A stretch of 64,000 nucleotides of DNA from Faecalimonas sp045531155. Lineage in GTDB: Bacteria > Bacillota > Clostridia > Lachnospirales > Lachnospiraceae. Of the stretch, positions 40,778-50,438 are shown piece by piece. Every line of letters starts with the position of its first letter. Positions within the stretch are counted from its first letter, which is position 1. The stretch covers positions 9,230 through 73,229 of the forward strand of contig JAZSDK010000065.1 in the NCBI GenBank assembly GCA_045531155.1. The letters run 5' to 3'. A program made the translations under genes and the position numbers. The notes under the pieces were generated by a model. The model had not been told where the DNA came from. It saw only the letters and a program-made list of their open reading frames with translations, and searched no databases.

Positions 40778-42769
40778 ATGAGACTGATTCGTTGCCATAT
40801 TGAAAATTTTGGTAAGCTGCATGATTATGCTGTTGATTTTGAAAAGGGTACACATATTATTTGTGAAGAAAATGGCTGGGGAAAAAGTACGCTTTCAGCA
40901 TTTATCCGAGCAATGTTCTATGGACTGGAAGGGGAACGCAAAAGAAGTATAGAGGAAAATGAACGAAAGCGCTATATGCCTTGGCAAGGTGGAGTTTTTG
41001 GGGGACGGCTGACATTTGAGGTGGATGGAAAAGAGTATACAGTTACCAGAACCTTCAATGAGCAGGATGAGTTTGAACTGCGTGATGCCAAAACCAATTT
41101 GATTAGCAATGATTATTCCAGCAAAATTGGACAGGAACTTTTCAAGGTTGACAGAGAGTCTTTCATGCGAACGGTATTTATCGGACAGGCGGACTGTGAG
41201 ACTGCCGTTACAGATGATATTAATGCGAAGATAGGAAATCTGACCGATAATTCTAATGATTTGAATAGCTTTGAGGCAGCAAGTGCCAGGTTGAAGGATT
41301 TGTTAAATAGTCTGACACCAAACAGAAAGACCGGTAGTATTTCACAGAGAAAAAATCAAATTACAGAGTTGGGCAGAAAAGTGGTTGCTCAAAAGGGAAT
41401 TCCGGAGGCTCTTCAAATGCTTCAAGCGAAACGTCAGGAAGAACTTGAAACATATCATAAAGTCAAGAGAGAGTTGGAACGTGTTCAGAAAGAACAAGTG
41501 CGAGTTTCTAAACGGCAGGCGATGCTGGCAAAAAAAGAACAGTGGAAAACTCTCAAACAAGACCAGAAAAATGCACGTGCACAGTTTATGGGAGATGTTC
41601 CGCTAATGGAATACGTTGAAAACGCGCAGACCAACTACAATGAAATGGTGAAAGCGTCTGCACGTATGGCATCACAAGAGTTAACGGAGAGTGAGAAGGA
41701 TCAACTCGCTTCACTTCAGACCACTGACCAGAAAGATGCAAAGAAAATGTCGACTATGAAGATAATTGGATTATTTTTAGCAGTAATGGGTTTGATTTTT
41801 ATGGTGGCAGTATCAGTGATTGTAGGAGTTGTAATATCAATTGTAGGCTTACTTGTTGTTGTGGCGGGAGTGATTGACAGTAATAAGAAGAGAGTGGCAT
41901 TGAAAGAGGCAGAAGAACTTCGCCAATCCGTGCGTATATCTTTAGAAAACAAACAGAAAAAATTGTTACAAGCTTCTGGGGATTTTCAATCTCATCAAAA
42001 TGAAATATTGGATTTCCTTATAAAATATGGATATACACCTGCCAATAATTTACAGCAGCAGTTATTGAAGATTCGCGATGATGTGCAAGTTTATGCAGAA
42101 GCATCTAAGAAACTAGCATTATTTGAGCAGAGTACGAATGTAGCTTGTCTGAATGTGGAAGAACTGGATGAGGAAACATACAGTTTGCCAGAGTTAAATG
42201 AAAAAATAATCGTACTTTCTGACGAGAGAGAAACGATTTATAAACGACTGGAAGCTTACCAGGCTGATATTGAGCAGTTGCAGATACAGTTAGAAGAATG
42301 GGAAGAGAATCGGATTCGCTTGGAGGAATTGAAAGAAATACAAGCCCAAGAGACGCAGAAATATCAGTATATATTGAAGGTCCAGGACTACCTTACAAAG
42401 GCGAAAGAGAGTATTACCAACAAATATGCTGCGCCGATTCTAGAGAACTTCAGTAAGTATTATCAAATGATTACTTCCACATCCGCGGATGCATTCCGTA
42501 TTGATGCCAATACAAATGTCACTATTGTAGAGCAAGGGAAACAAAGAGAAACCAATACCCAAAGCTCTGGCTATAGAGACTTGATTGGCATCTGTCTCCG
42601 TGTTGCGCTGGTAGATGCAATGTATAAGGAAGAGGCACCGGTTCTCATCATGGATGATCCATTTACGAACTTGGATGACGAGAAAATGAAGCAGGCCAGA
42701 AAGTTCCTGGATTATATAGCAGAAAAATATCAAGTAATTTATTTCACTTGTAGTGAATCTAGAAGATAA
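40778..42769 (+). CDS. SbcC/YhaN-like AAA ATPase with predicted membrane hairpin
   Basis: 663 residues: an ABC-type ATPase head split by a coiled coil, as in Rad50/SbcC. Walker A ENGWGKST is at 31-38. Near the C-terminus the S-S-G-Y-R-D-L signature precedes Walker B VLIMDDPFTNLD. In the middle (about 327-367) are two consecutive hydrophobic helices between the coiled-coil arms, where Rad50 has its zinc hook; no CxxC hook is present. This suggests membrane tethering of the complex. It is shorter than Bacillus YhaN. It partners the preceding SbcD-like gene. Confidence 0.82.
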   Translation: MRLIRCHIENFGKLHDYAVDFEKGTHIICEENGWGKSTLSAFIRAMFYGLEGERKRSIEENERKRYMPWQGGVFGGRLTFEVDGKEYTVTRTFNEQDEFELRDAKTNLISNDYSSKIGQELFKVDRESFMRTVFIGQADCETAVTDDINAKIGNLTDNSNDLNSFEAASARLKDLLNSLTPNRKTGSISQRKNQITELGRKVVAQKGIPEALQMLQAKRQEELETYHKVKRELERVQKEQVRVSKRQAMLAKKEQWKTLKQDQKNARAQFMGDVPLMEYVENAQTNYNEMVKASARMASQELTESEKDQLASLQTTDQKDAKKMSTMKIIGLFLAVMGLIFMVAVSVIVGVVISIVGLLVVVAGVIDSNKKRVALKEAEELRQSVRISLENKQKKLLQASGDFQSHQNEILDFLIKYGYTPANNLQQQLLKIRDDVQVYAEASKKLALFEQSTNVACLNVEELDEETYSLPELNEKIIVLSDERETIYKRLEAYQADIEQLQIQLEEWEENRIRLEELKEIQAQETQKYQYILKVQDYLTKAKESITNKYAAPILENFSKYYQMITSTSADAFRIDANTNVTIVEQGKQRETNTQSSGYRDLIGICLRVALVDAMYKEEAPVLIMDDPFTNLDDEKMKQARKFLDYIAEKYQVIYFTCSESRR

Positions 42770-42802
42770 TGCAAAACGCCTAAAACTTTATGTAAAAGAG
42801 AA

Positions 42803-42836
42803 GACCCAGACAAAATCGTCTGGGTCATTTGCTTTA
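42803..42836. terminator. Convergent terminator (SbcC-like / CapA)
   Basis: Perfect 9-bp stem GACCCAGAC / GTCTGGGTC (42803-42811, 42818-42826) followed by ATTTGCTTT. T-rich in the other direction as well. Confidence 0.75.
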
Positions 42837-42849
42837 TAGCAAAAACTAT

Positions 42850-43989
42850 TTATGGCAATTTAATCAACTCACTGCGGTCTTTGATTTTCTTCATAATACG
42901 TTTCGCTTCGCTACCGGTAGCAGGAGTCGGTTGGTAGTTGTTTCGATTTCTTTCTGAAGAGAGCGAGCACGGAATCACGTTTGTTACATTATCGTCTTTT
43001 ACGCCCCCTTTCGTAACAGTAAATGTCTGTTGGAAAATCATGGTGTCCTTGTCGCTTGGGTTGGAGTTTCCACCAAAGCAGAAGTTTCCAAGACTATATA
43101 CAATGTTTTTTCCTTTGTAGGTTTCGATACCTTGTAATACATGTGGATGATGGCCACATACAAGGTCGGCACCCTCATCAATCGCCAGTCGACCTAACAT
43201 GGTTTGATGTGAATTTGGAGCCGCGTCGCGTTCAATTCCCCAGTGGAAAATGACGATTACAATATCCGCACCCTCTGATTTTACTTTGGCAATATTGTCT
43301 TTTACTTGCTGTGCACGTCCGGTGTGGTCGATTAATTCATAGATTCCAACAAGTCCAACCTTTACACCTTTCACTTCAACGAGCTTTGTTACATCATAAC
43401 CAAAGTGAACCACGCCGGCAGAGTCTAAGGTGTTTCGAGTATCCGTTAAACTTTGTGCACCGTAATCACGACTATGATTGTTGGCAAGGGTAACCGCTTC
43501 TACGGAACTGCTGGTGAGAATGTTTACAAACTCAGCAGGCCCTTTAAAAGCGTAGGTTTTATCTGCGCGGGTTTTTAAATCCGTAAATGTTCCCTCTAAG
43601 TTTGCAATTGTCAAATCGTCTGCCTCAAAGATGCTTTTTACATTTTTCAGGAAATATGCGGGACCATTTTTTTCATAATAAGCATTTAAACTTCTGGCAT
43701 AGTTAAAGTTTTCATCCGTTCCTAAAGTACAATCACCCACTACGGAAATAGTAATGGAAACCTCTGCGCTTGGAATCGGAAGTTTTAATGGTTTCTCTGT
43801 CTGCTCCGAAAGGTCATCGTAAACTTTGTCCGTATCAATTGTGGAAGCAGACTTTTCCTCCGGACGAAGCACTGCATATATCAGTGAGCCGGCTAAAAAT
43901 ATTGCAATGGCTATGGTAACACTTGCAATGAAAATGGCAATCTTTTGTTTTCTTTTATAACGTCTTCTGCGAGTTCTTCTATCTGTCAT
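42850..43989 (-). CDS. CapA family protein (membrane-anchored metallophosphoesterase)
   Basis: 379 residues of the CapA/PgsA family, named for poly-gamma-glutamate capsule assembly but widespread without capsules. A basic N-terminus (R-R-R-R-Y-K-R-K-Q-K) and one membrane anchor (about 17-40) precede the phosphoesterase domain, with G-D-C-T-L-G-T-D-E near 86, A-N-N-H-S-R-D near 170 and G-H-H-P-H-V-L-Q near 278. There are no pgsB/C genes around, so a capsule role is not supported. The ATG at 43989 is chosen for its AAGGAG; an open extension of 30 codons upstream overlaps the promoter region. Confidence 0.88.
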   Translation of the reverse strand: MTDRRTRRRRYKRKQKIAIFIASVTIAIAIFLAGSLIYAVLRPEEKSASTIDTDKVYDDLSEQTEKPLKLPIPSAEVSITISVVGDCTLGTDENFNYARSLNAYYEKNGPAYFLKNVKSIFEADDLTIANLEGTFTDLKTRADKTYAFKGPAEFVNILTSSSVEAVTLANNHSRDYGAQSLTDTRNTLDSAGVVHFGYDVTKLVEVKGVKVGLVGIYELIDHTGRAQQVKDNIAKVKSEGADIVIVIFHWGIERDAAPNSHQTMLGRLAIDEGADLVCGHHPHVLQGIETYKGKNIVYSLGNFCFGGNSNPSDKDTMIFQQTFTVTKGGVKDDNVTNVIPCSLSSERNRNNYQPTPATGSEAKRIMKKIKDRSELIKLP

Positions 43990-44110
43990 AAGGTACTCCT
44001 TGTCTGAAATTTCTAACAGTATAATTATGCCTTTAGTATAGGTGTTTTCAAGGTGTTCGTCAATCATTTCGTCGGTCATTTCATCGAAAGGAATAAATTA
44101 TATAATTATA

Positions 44111-44139
44111 TTGAAGAGGCAATGATGGTGGAGTATAAT
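44111..44139 (+). promoter_or_regulatory. Promoter for the ABC-2 transporter operon
   Basis: -35 TTGAAG (44111-44116), 17-bp spacer, consensus -10 TATAAT (44134-44139). Confidence 0.75.
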
Positions 44140-44181
44140 TAAAAAGAAAATATGGAGTAAATATGCGAAGGAGGGATTCTG

Positions 44182-45096
44182 TTGAGACTGGAAGTACAGG
44201 AACTAAAAAAATCCTTTGGTGAAACGGAAGTTCTGCATGGCATTTCTTTTCATGTAGAAAGCGGAAGTGCACTGGGACTTTTGGGAAGAAACGGTGCAGG
44301 AAAGACAACAACAATCCGTATCTTAATGGATGTTTTTAAAGCGAATAGTGGTAATTTGCAGATGGATGGGAAACCATTTAGGGCAAGGGAATATCAGATA
44401 GGATATCTGCCGGAGGAAAGAGGCTTATATCCGAAAAAAACGGTGGGTGAACAATTAATTTACCTTGCCATGCTTCGAGGACTGAATGCAAAAGAGGCGA
44501 AGGAGCAGACAAAGAAATGGCTAGAGCGCATGGGAGTTTCGGAGTATGAAAACCGCAAGCTGGAAACCTTGTCGAAAGGAAATCAGCAGAAGGTACAATT
44601 GGCGCAGACCTTGCTTTGCAATCCAGATATTGTAATCTTAGACGAACCATTTTCAGGGCTTGACCCTGTAAATGCACAGATTCTGAAGGATGTTATCAAG
44701 GAACAGATTGACGCAGGGAAGATTGTTATTTTCTCTAGTCATCAGATGAGCCATGTGGAAGAATTCTGTGATGAAATTGCCATTATGAATCATGGCGATA
44801 TCGTCCTATCAGGAAATCTCCGCGAAATTAAGAGAGAGTTTGGCAAGGACAGACTTGTAGTGGCAAGCCTTAGCGAAACCCCTGAAGAATTGGCAGAACT
44901 GTTGAAAACAAAATTCTCTGATTTGTTGGATGTGGAAAAGGTGCAGCAGAGTCAAGTTGTGGTTAAAGAGAAAAAAGAAGGTAATAAACCTGCGATTTTG
45001 CAGAAATTGATAGAGGAAGGCGTGGATATTGAATTCTTTGGCCTTTACGAACCATCGCTACATGACATTTTTGTAGAAAAGGCAGGTGACGAGTAA
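44182..45096 (+). CDS. ABC transporter ATP-binding protein (ABC-2 type, NatA-like)
   Basis: 304 residues: nucleotide-binding domain with Walker A GRNGAGKT at 35-42, signature LSKGNQQK near 133-140 and Walker B VILDEPFSGLDP near 152-163, then a DUF4162-type C-terminal domain. The start is TTG, 7 nt after GGAGGG, since no ATG in frame lies near a ribosome site. TAATG overlap joins it to the permease. The pair resembles NatAB sodium or drug exporters; substrate unknown. Confidence 0.9.
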   Translation: MRLEVQELKKSFGETEVLHGISFHVESGSALGLLGRNGAGKTTTIRILMDVFKANSGNLQMDGKPFRAREYQIGYLPEERGLYPKKTVGEQLIYLAMLRGLNAKEAKEQTKKWLERMGVSEYENRKLETLSKGNQQKVQLAQTLLCNPDIVILDEPFSGLDPVNAQILKDVIKEQIDAGKIVIFSSHQMSHVEEFCDEIAIMNHGDIVLSGNLREIKREFGKDRLVVASLSETPEELAELLKTKFSDLLDVEKVQQSQVVVKEKKEGNKPAILQKLIEEGVDIEFFGLYEPSLHDIFVEKAGDE

Positions 45097-46376
45097 TGAA
45101 ACAATTTTTGACAGTATTAAAATTTGAATTAAACAACTATTTTAAGAACAAAAGCTTTGTTGTTACTACCTTTATCCTTGCCTTTGTAATTGCAGCAGTG
45201 GTCATAGTACCGACTATGATACCAGGCCTATTGGGTGATGATAAAGAGCCGGCTTCCGGAGCCGATAACGAAGTTGTGCTTGATGAAGAAATTGATATAG
45301 AAGCAGAGGATGAAGCAGAATTAGAGTTGTTAGGTCTTTGCTTGAAAGAAGAGGCTGGCTTGGATGCTGAAATGGTGAAAGCACTTTACCCTGCAGAATG
45401 GACCACATATGAAGATGACAAAGAAATGAAAGAAGCAGTGGAAATGGGTGAACTGGATGCCGGATTTATAATCGAGAGCCCGGCAGAAGTCGTTTATGTG
45501 GTAAACGACCTTTCTATGTATGATTATCTCGGCGATATGTTTGGCCAGACATTAGCAGAGTGTTACAAGCAGCAGTATCTCATGGATAAAGGTCTGACAC
45601 CGGAGGAGATTGCAGAGTCAGAAAGCTTTTATGTAAATGTAACAGAGGAAGTGCTAGGAAAAGACGGAGGACAAAATTACTGGTACACCTATGTGTTGGT
45701 ATTCGTTGTTTACTTCCTCATTATCTTCTATGGACAGATGATTGCTACTTCCGTTACAACCGAAAAGAGCAATCGTGCTATTGAGATTCTGGTGACAAGT
45801 GTGAATCCAACCAGCTTGATAAGCGGGAAGGTGCTTGCAGGAGCTATTGCAGGTGTACTGCAGGCCGGCATTATTCTGGGTAGTGGATTTGTGCCCTATA
45901 GTTTTGTAAAAGATGCCTGGGGCGGAATGCTGGACTTCCTGTTTGATATTCCTACAAACGTGCTCGTTATCTATGCTGTATTTGCTGTTTTAAGCTACTT
46001 ATTATATGCTTTTATATTTGGTATGTTAGGTGCATTGGTTTCTAAGACAGAGGATATCAGTAAGAGCTCATCTCCGGTATTGATGATTTATATTGTATCA
46101 TTTATGATTGCCATATTTGGCATGTCAAGTGACAGCAACAATATTGTAATGAAGGTTGCTTCTTACATTCCATTCACTTCCGGAAATGCCATGTTTGTTC
46201 GTGTGGCTATGGGAAGCGTGCCAATATGGGAAGTGATTGTAGCGGGAGTAATCTTGGCAGCAAGCTGTGTGATTGCCGGCATTTTGGCAGCGAAGATATT
46301 CCGATATGGAACGTTACATTACGGCAATCCGATTAAATTGAAGACGGCAATTAAGAAGGCTGCAGAACAAAAGTAA
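45096..46376 (+). CDS. ABC-2 type permease (NatB-like)
   Basis: 426 residues. One N-terminal helix (about 20-45), a large acidic extracytoplasmic domain (about 50-195), then five helices from about 200 to the end, the usual NatB/YhgE-like topology. T-T-E-K-S-N-R-A-I-E-I-L near 225-236 is the conserved coupling region for the ATPase. The start overlaps the ATPase stop by one base. Exported substrate unknown. A strong terminator follows. Confidence 0.88.
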   Translation: MKQFLTVLKFELNNYFKNKSFVVTTFILAFVIAAVVIVPTMIPGLLGDDKEPASGADNEVVLDEEIDIEAEDEAELELLGLCLKEEAGLDAEMVKALYPAEWTTYEDDKEMKEAVEMGELDAGFIIESPAEVVYVVNDLSMYDYLGDMFGQTLAECYKQQYLMDKGLTPEEIAESESFYVNVTEEVLGKDGGQNYWYTYVLVFVVYFLIIFYGQMIATSVTTEKSNRAIEILVTSVNPTSLISGKVLAGAIAGVLQAGIILGSGFVPYSFVKDAWGGMLDFLFDIPTNVLVIYAVFAVLSYLLYAFIFGMLGALVSKTEDISKSSSPVLMIYIVSFMIAIFGMSSDSNNIVMKVASYIPFTSGNAMFVRVAMGSVPIWEVIVAGVILAASCVIAGILAAKIFRYGTLHYGNPIKLKTAIKKAAEQK

Positions 46377-46388
46377 CAGATATAGTGC

Positions 46389-46424
46389 AAAAGCGTGAAT
46401 TCTTTGTGAATTTACGCTTTTTTT
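46389..46424 (+). terminator. Terminator after the ABC-2 operon
   Basis: Stem AAAAGCGTGAATTC / GAATTTACGCTTTT (46389-46402, 46408-46421) with one mismatch region, then further T. Confidence 0.85.
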
Positions 46425-46490
46425 ATAAACATATATTTGAAAATGTGTTAATATAAAGAAATGGATAATACTAGAAAAAGGAGGAACAGC

Positions 46491-48239
46491 ATGTTACGAT
46501 TACTGTTAAGTGAAGTAAAAGAATATAAAAAAGCGTCCATTGCGACGCCAATCTGCATGATTTTTGAAGTGGCGATGGAGATGTGTGTTCCGTTTTTAAT
46601 GGCATCGATTATTGATGAAGGTGTGGAAAAGGGGAATATGACACATATATATCAGGTAGGAATCGTGATGTTTATTGCGGCTGCCCTTGGTCTTATTGCA
46701 GGGCTTTTAGGGGGGAGATTTGGCGCAAAGGCATCCACCGGATTTGCAAAGAACCTGCGTGAACGAATTTTCAACCACATTCAGACCTTTTCTTTTGCCA
46801 ATATTGACAAATTCAGTACCGCAGGTCTGATTACGCGATTGACAACTGACATTACACACATTCAGATGGCTTATCAGATGTGTCTTCGTATGTTTACGAG
46901 AGCACCATCCAGCTTGATTGTTGCAATGGCAATGGCATTTTATATTAACAAAAGAATTGCAAGCATCTACCTGATTGCAGTGCTTCTGCTTGGTGTTGTG
47001 TTGTTTACTATTATGAAACGAGCAACCAAGTACTTCCAACAGGCGTTTCCGAAATATGACGAGATGAATGCGGCAGTACAGGAGAATGTTTCTGCTATTC
47101 GTGTGGTAAAAGCCTATGTACGTGAAAAGGAAGAAACTTCGAAGTTTCAACGTACCAGTGAAAATATTTATAAGATTTTTGTAAAGGCAGAAAAGAATAT
47201 CATTTTCAATGGACCAGTCATGCAATTGACAGTATATAGCTGTATCTTGTTAATCAGCTGGCTTGGCGCGAAGATGATTGTATCTAACACCCTTACCACG
47301 GGAGAACTTATGAGTCTTCTTGCGTACTGTATGAATATTTTGATGAGCCTCATGATGCTTTCTATGGTATTTGTTATGATTACCATGAGCACTGCAAGTG
47401 TGAAGCGTATTGCAGAGGTGCTTCGGGAGACCAGTGATATTACCAATCCGGAGAGCCCGATTTATGAAGTTCCGGATGGAAGTGTAGAATTTAGAAATGT
47501 AAATTTCTCTTATAAGAAGGATTCAGAAGAACCGGTACTTAAGGACATTAATCTGAAGATAAAGTCTGGTGAAACCATTGGCGTGATGGGGGCAACAGGT
47601 AGTGCGAAGACCAGTCTAGTCAACTTAATCAGCCGTCTCTATGACGTGACCGATGGTGAGGTCTTGGTTGGTGGATACAATGTAAAAGAATATGATTTGG
47701 AAAGCCTGCGCAGTCAGGTGTCTGTTGTACTACAGAATAACGTGCTTTTTTCAGGAACGATTTTGGAAAACCTGCGATGGGGAAAAGAGGATGCGACCTT
47801 AGAGGAGTGTCAGAAGGTCTGCCGTCAGGCATGTGCCGACGAATTTATCCAAAGATTTCCGGATGGTTACGACACCTTTATTGAACAGGGTGGTACCAAC
47901 GTATCCGGCGGTCAAAAGCAAAGACTTTGTATTGCCAGAGCACTCCTGAAAAAACCAAAGGTATTGATTTTAGATGACAGTACAAGTGCAGTGGATACTG
48001 CAACAGATGCGAAGATTCGCAAGGCATTTGCAGAGGAGATTCCAAATACTACTAAATTTATCATTGCACAGCGTGTGTCAAGCATCCAGAATGCAGACCG
48101 TATTATCGTCATGGAAAATGGTGAAGTTCATGGCTTCGGTACACACGAGGAGCTCTTAGAGAACAATGAGATTTACCGTGAAGTGTATGAGACACAGACA
48201 CAGGGCGGCGGAGACTTTGACGAAAGGGCAGGTGAGTAA
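46491..48239 (+). CDS. Heterodimeric ABC exporter, degenerate-site subunit
   Basis: 582-residue fused permease-ATPase. Six membrane helices occupy the first 310 residues. In the ATPase, Walker A reads GATGSAKTS (near 365), with alanine for the usual glycine before lysine. The signature V-S-G-G-Q-K-Q-R is intact. The Walker B region is L-I-L-D-D-S-T-S-A-V-D, with aspartate where the catalytic glutamate should be. These changes mark one half of an asymmetric transporter. I set the start at 46491 because AAGGAGGAA precedes it. The partner gene starts 3 bp after its stop. Confidence 0.9.
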   Translation: MLRLLLSEVKEYKKASIATPICMIFEVAMEMCVPFLMASIIDEGVEKGNMTHIYQVGIVMFIAAALGLIAGLLGGRFGAKASTGFAKNLRERIFNHIQTFSFANIDKFSTAGLITRLTTDITHIQMAYQMCLRMFTRAPSSLIVAMAMAFYINKRIASIYLIAVLLLGVVLFTIMKRATKYFQQAFPKYDEMNAAVQENVSAIRVVKAYVREKEETSKFQRTSENIYKIFVKAEKNIIFNGPVMQLTVYSCILLISWLGAKMIVSNTLTTGELMSLLAYCMNILMSLMMLSMVFVMITMSTASVKRIAEVLRETSDITNPESPIYEVPDGSVEFRNVNFSYKKDSEEPVLKDINLKIKSGETIGVMGATGSAKTSLVNLISRLYDVTDGEVLVGGYNVKEYDLESLRSQVSVVLQNNVLFSGTILENLRWGKEDATLEECQKVCRQACADEFIQRFPDGYDTFIEQGGTNVSGGQKQRLCIARALLKKPKVLILDDSTSAVDTATDAKIRKAFAEEIPNTTKFIIAQRVSSIQNADRIIVMENGEVHGFGTHEELLENNEIYREVYETQTQGGGDFDERAGE

Positions 48240-48241
48240 AT

Positions 48242-50146
48242 ATGGCAGGACCTATGGGAAGACAACCACGCGGGATGAAGCCACAGGTAAAAAATCCCGG
48301 GAAATTATTTATGAGACTGATGCGCTACGTGTTCCGCACATACAAGTGGCATTACATTTCGGTCATTGTATTGATATTTATCAGCGTATTGGCAAATGTA
48401 CAAGGAACGTTATTTACACAGACCTTGATTGATGATTATATTGGTCCATTGCTTTTATCTGACACGCCGGATTTCGGACCTCTTGCGGCAGCGATTTTGC
48501 GAGTGGCAGGATTCTACCTAATCGGGGTAGCAGCCTCATTCTCGCAAAGTTTAATTATGACTTACGTTACACAAGGCTGTTTAAGAGATTTGCGAAATGA
48601 ACTCTTTGAGCATATGGAAAAACTTCCAATTAAATATTTTGATACGAATGCTCATGGTGATATCATGTCAGTTTATACAAATGATATTGATACCCTTCGT
48701 CAGATGATTAGTCAAAGTATTCCGCAGCTCGTCAACAGTGGAGTAACCATTGTCAGCGTGTTTGTCAGCATGGTGATTTTAAGCATCCCATTAACCTTGG
48801 TCACATTAATTATGGTCGGGGTAATGCTTCTTGCAACCGGATATGCAGCAGGAAATAGTGGAAAATATTTTGTAAAGCAGCAGAAGAACCTTGGAAAAGT
48901 AAATGGCTTTATTGAGGAAATGATGAACGGTCAGAAGGTAGTACAGGTATTTTGCCGTGAGGAAGAGAATAAAAAGCGTTTTAAAGTACTGAATGATGAA
49001 TTGTTTGAGAGCGCAGATAAGGCGCATGCTTTTACCAATATTTTGGGACCAATTAACGCACAATTAGGTAATGTGAGTTATGTGTTGTGTGCAATTGTCG
49101 GCGGTGCTTTAGCCCTTGGAAATGTGTGGGGATTTACCCTTGGTAAACTGGCAAGCTTCCTAACCTTTAACAAGAGCTTTAGTATGCCAATTAATCAGGT
49201 GAGTCAACAGTTCAACTCCATAGTCATGGCACTTGCGGGTGCGGAACGTGTATTTAACCTTTTAGATGAAGAAGTGGAAGTAGACGAGGGCTATGTGGTA
49301 TTGGTAAATGCCAAGGAAGTGGATGGCAAGCTTGTGGAATGCAAAGAGAGAACGGGGCGCTGGGCATGGAAGCATACACATCAGGCAGATGGCAGCGTAG
49401 ATTATGTGGAAGTAACCGGTGACATTGTCTTTGACGGTGTGGACTTCGGATATACCGATGAGAAGATGGTACTTCATGATATTAAGCTATATGCAACACC
49501 GGGACAGAAGATTGCATTCGTTGGTTCTACAGGTGCAGGAAAGACGACGATTACAAATCTGATTAATCGGTTCTATGATATTCAAGATGGGAAAATCCGC
49601 TATGACGGAATTAACATCAACAAGATTAAGAAGGCAGACTTACGTCGTTCGTTAGGCATTGTATTGCAGGATACACATTTATTTACCGGAACGGTAAAGG
49701 ACAACATTCGTTTTGGGAAATTGGATGCAACAGATGAGGAGATTGTTGCAGCAGCAAAATTGGCAAATGCGCATGGCTTTATCAGACGTCTTCCAAATGG
49801 ATATGATACCATGCTTGTGGGAGATGGAGCTAACCTTAGTCAAGGACAGAGACAGTTACTTGCCATAGCCCGTGCTGCAATTGCCGACCCACCGGTATTA
49901 ATTCTGGATGAGGCGACAAGCTCTATTGATACCAGAACGGAGCGTATTGTACAAGATGGTATGGATAAATTGATGGCAGGCAGAACAACCTTTGTGATTG
50001 CCCACCGCTTATCAACTGTTCGTAACTCGGACTGTATTATGGTATTAGAACAGGGAAGAATCATTGAGCGTGGAACACATGATCAATTGATTGAGGAACG
50101 AGGAAAGTATTATCAATTATATACAGGAAATGCGATTCAGGCATAA
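48242..50146 (+). CDS. Heterodimeric ABC exporter, catalytic subunit
   Basis: 634-residue partner of the preceding subunit. Walker A GSTGAGKTT near 425 is canonical and Walker B L-I-L-D-E-A-T-S-S-I-D keeps the catalytic glutamate, while the signature is L-S-Q-G-Q-R-Q. So this half supplies the competent ATP site with the other half's signature. A 30-40 residue insert near 358-388, containing C-K-E-R-T-G-R-W-A-W-K-H, lies between the membrane part and the ATPase and is not usual. Probably drug or peptide export; cargo unknown. There is no clear terminator; a Family C repeat follows. Confidence 0.9.
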   Translation: MAGPMGRQPRGMKPQVKNPGKLFMRLMRYVFRTYKWHYISVIVLIFISVLANVQGTLFTQTLIDDYIGPLLLSDTPDFGPLAAAILRVAGFYLIGVAASFSQSLIMTYVTQGCLRDLRNELFEHMEKLPIKYFDTNAHGDIMSVYTNDIDTLRQMISQSIPQLVNSGVTIVSVFVSMVILSIPLTLVTLIMVGVMLLATGYAAGNSGKYFVKQQKNLGKVNGFIEEMMNGQKVVQVFCREEENKKRFKVLNDELFESADKAHAFTNILGPINAQLGNVSYVLCAIVGGALALGNVWGFTLGKLASFLTFNKSFSMPINQVSQQFNSIVMALAGAERVFNLLDEEVEVDEGYVVLVNAKEVDGKLVECKERTGRWAWKHTHQADGSVDYVEVTGDIVFDGVDFGYTDEKMVLHDIKLYATPGQKIAFVGSTGAGKTTITNLINRFYDIQDGKIRYDGININKIKKADLRRSLGIVLQDTHLFTGTVKDNIRFGKLDATDEEIVAAAKLANAHGFIRRLPNGYDTMLVGDGANLSQGQRQLLAIARAAIADPPVLILDEATSSIDTRTERIVQDGMDKLMAGRTTFVIAHRLSTVRNSDCIMVLEQGRIIERGTHDQLIEERGKYYQLYTGNAIQA

Positions 50147-50211
50147 TATGTGTCATGGGATATGGGGGCGATAAAGTGATAAGTGTCTTATGTCATGGAC
50201 ATGGATAAGTG

Positions 50212-50385
50212 ACTTTCTATAAAACGCTTTAAACAATGCATAAATACCCACGATTTCGCGAAATTGTGGGTATTTTATATGGATTGCTACTGTTTTATAG
50301 AAATTATCTTAAAAAGGTCTTGTTTTTGAGGTGAATTTGAGCATTTATGGGTATTTTAGGTTGAAAAGCGGTGTCTAATACCCAG
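50212..50385. repeat. Family C structured repeat, copy 2 (about 174 bp)
   Basis: Outer pair TTTCTATAAAA / TTTTATAGAAA (50214-50224, 50293-50303). First hairpin AAATACCCAC / GTGGGTATTT (50242-50251, 50266-50275), extended inward by ATTTC/GAAAT. Second hairpin TGGGTATT / AATACCCA (50348-50355, 50377-50384). It matches copy 1 at 21605-21780 in order and spacing. It sits in the 292-bp gap between the ABC exporter and the convergent DUF1836 gene. Confidence 0.8.
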
Positions 50386-50438
50386 AGGCTCTACATAGGA
50401 GAGGGCAAATCGCTCTGCAGAAGCTACAGACCACCCCA

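Noticed and set aside
46707..47225. 172-codon minus-strand frame rich in His, Asn and Cys
   Set aside because: Antisense to the first subunit of the heterodimeric ABC exporter; composition is typical of a shadow frame, with no start signal.
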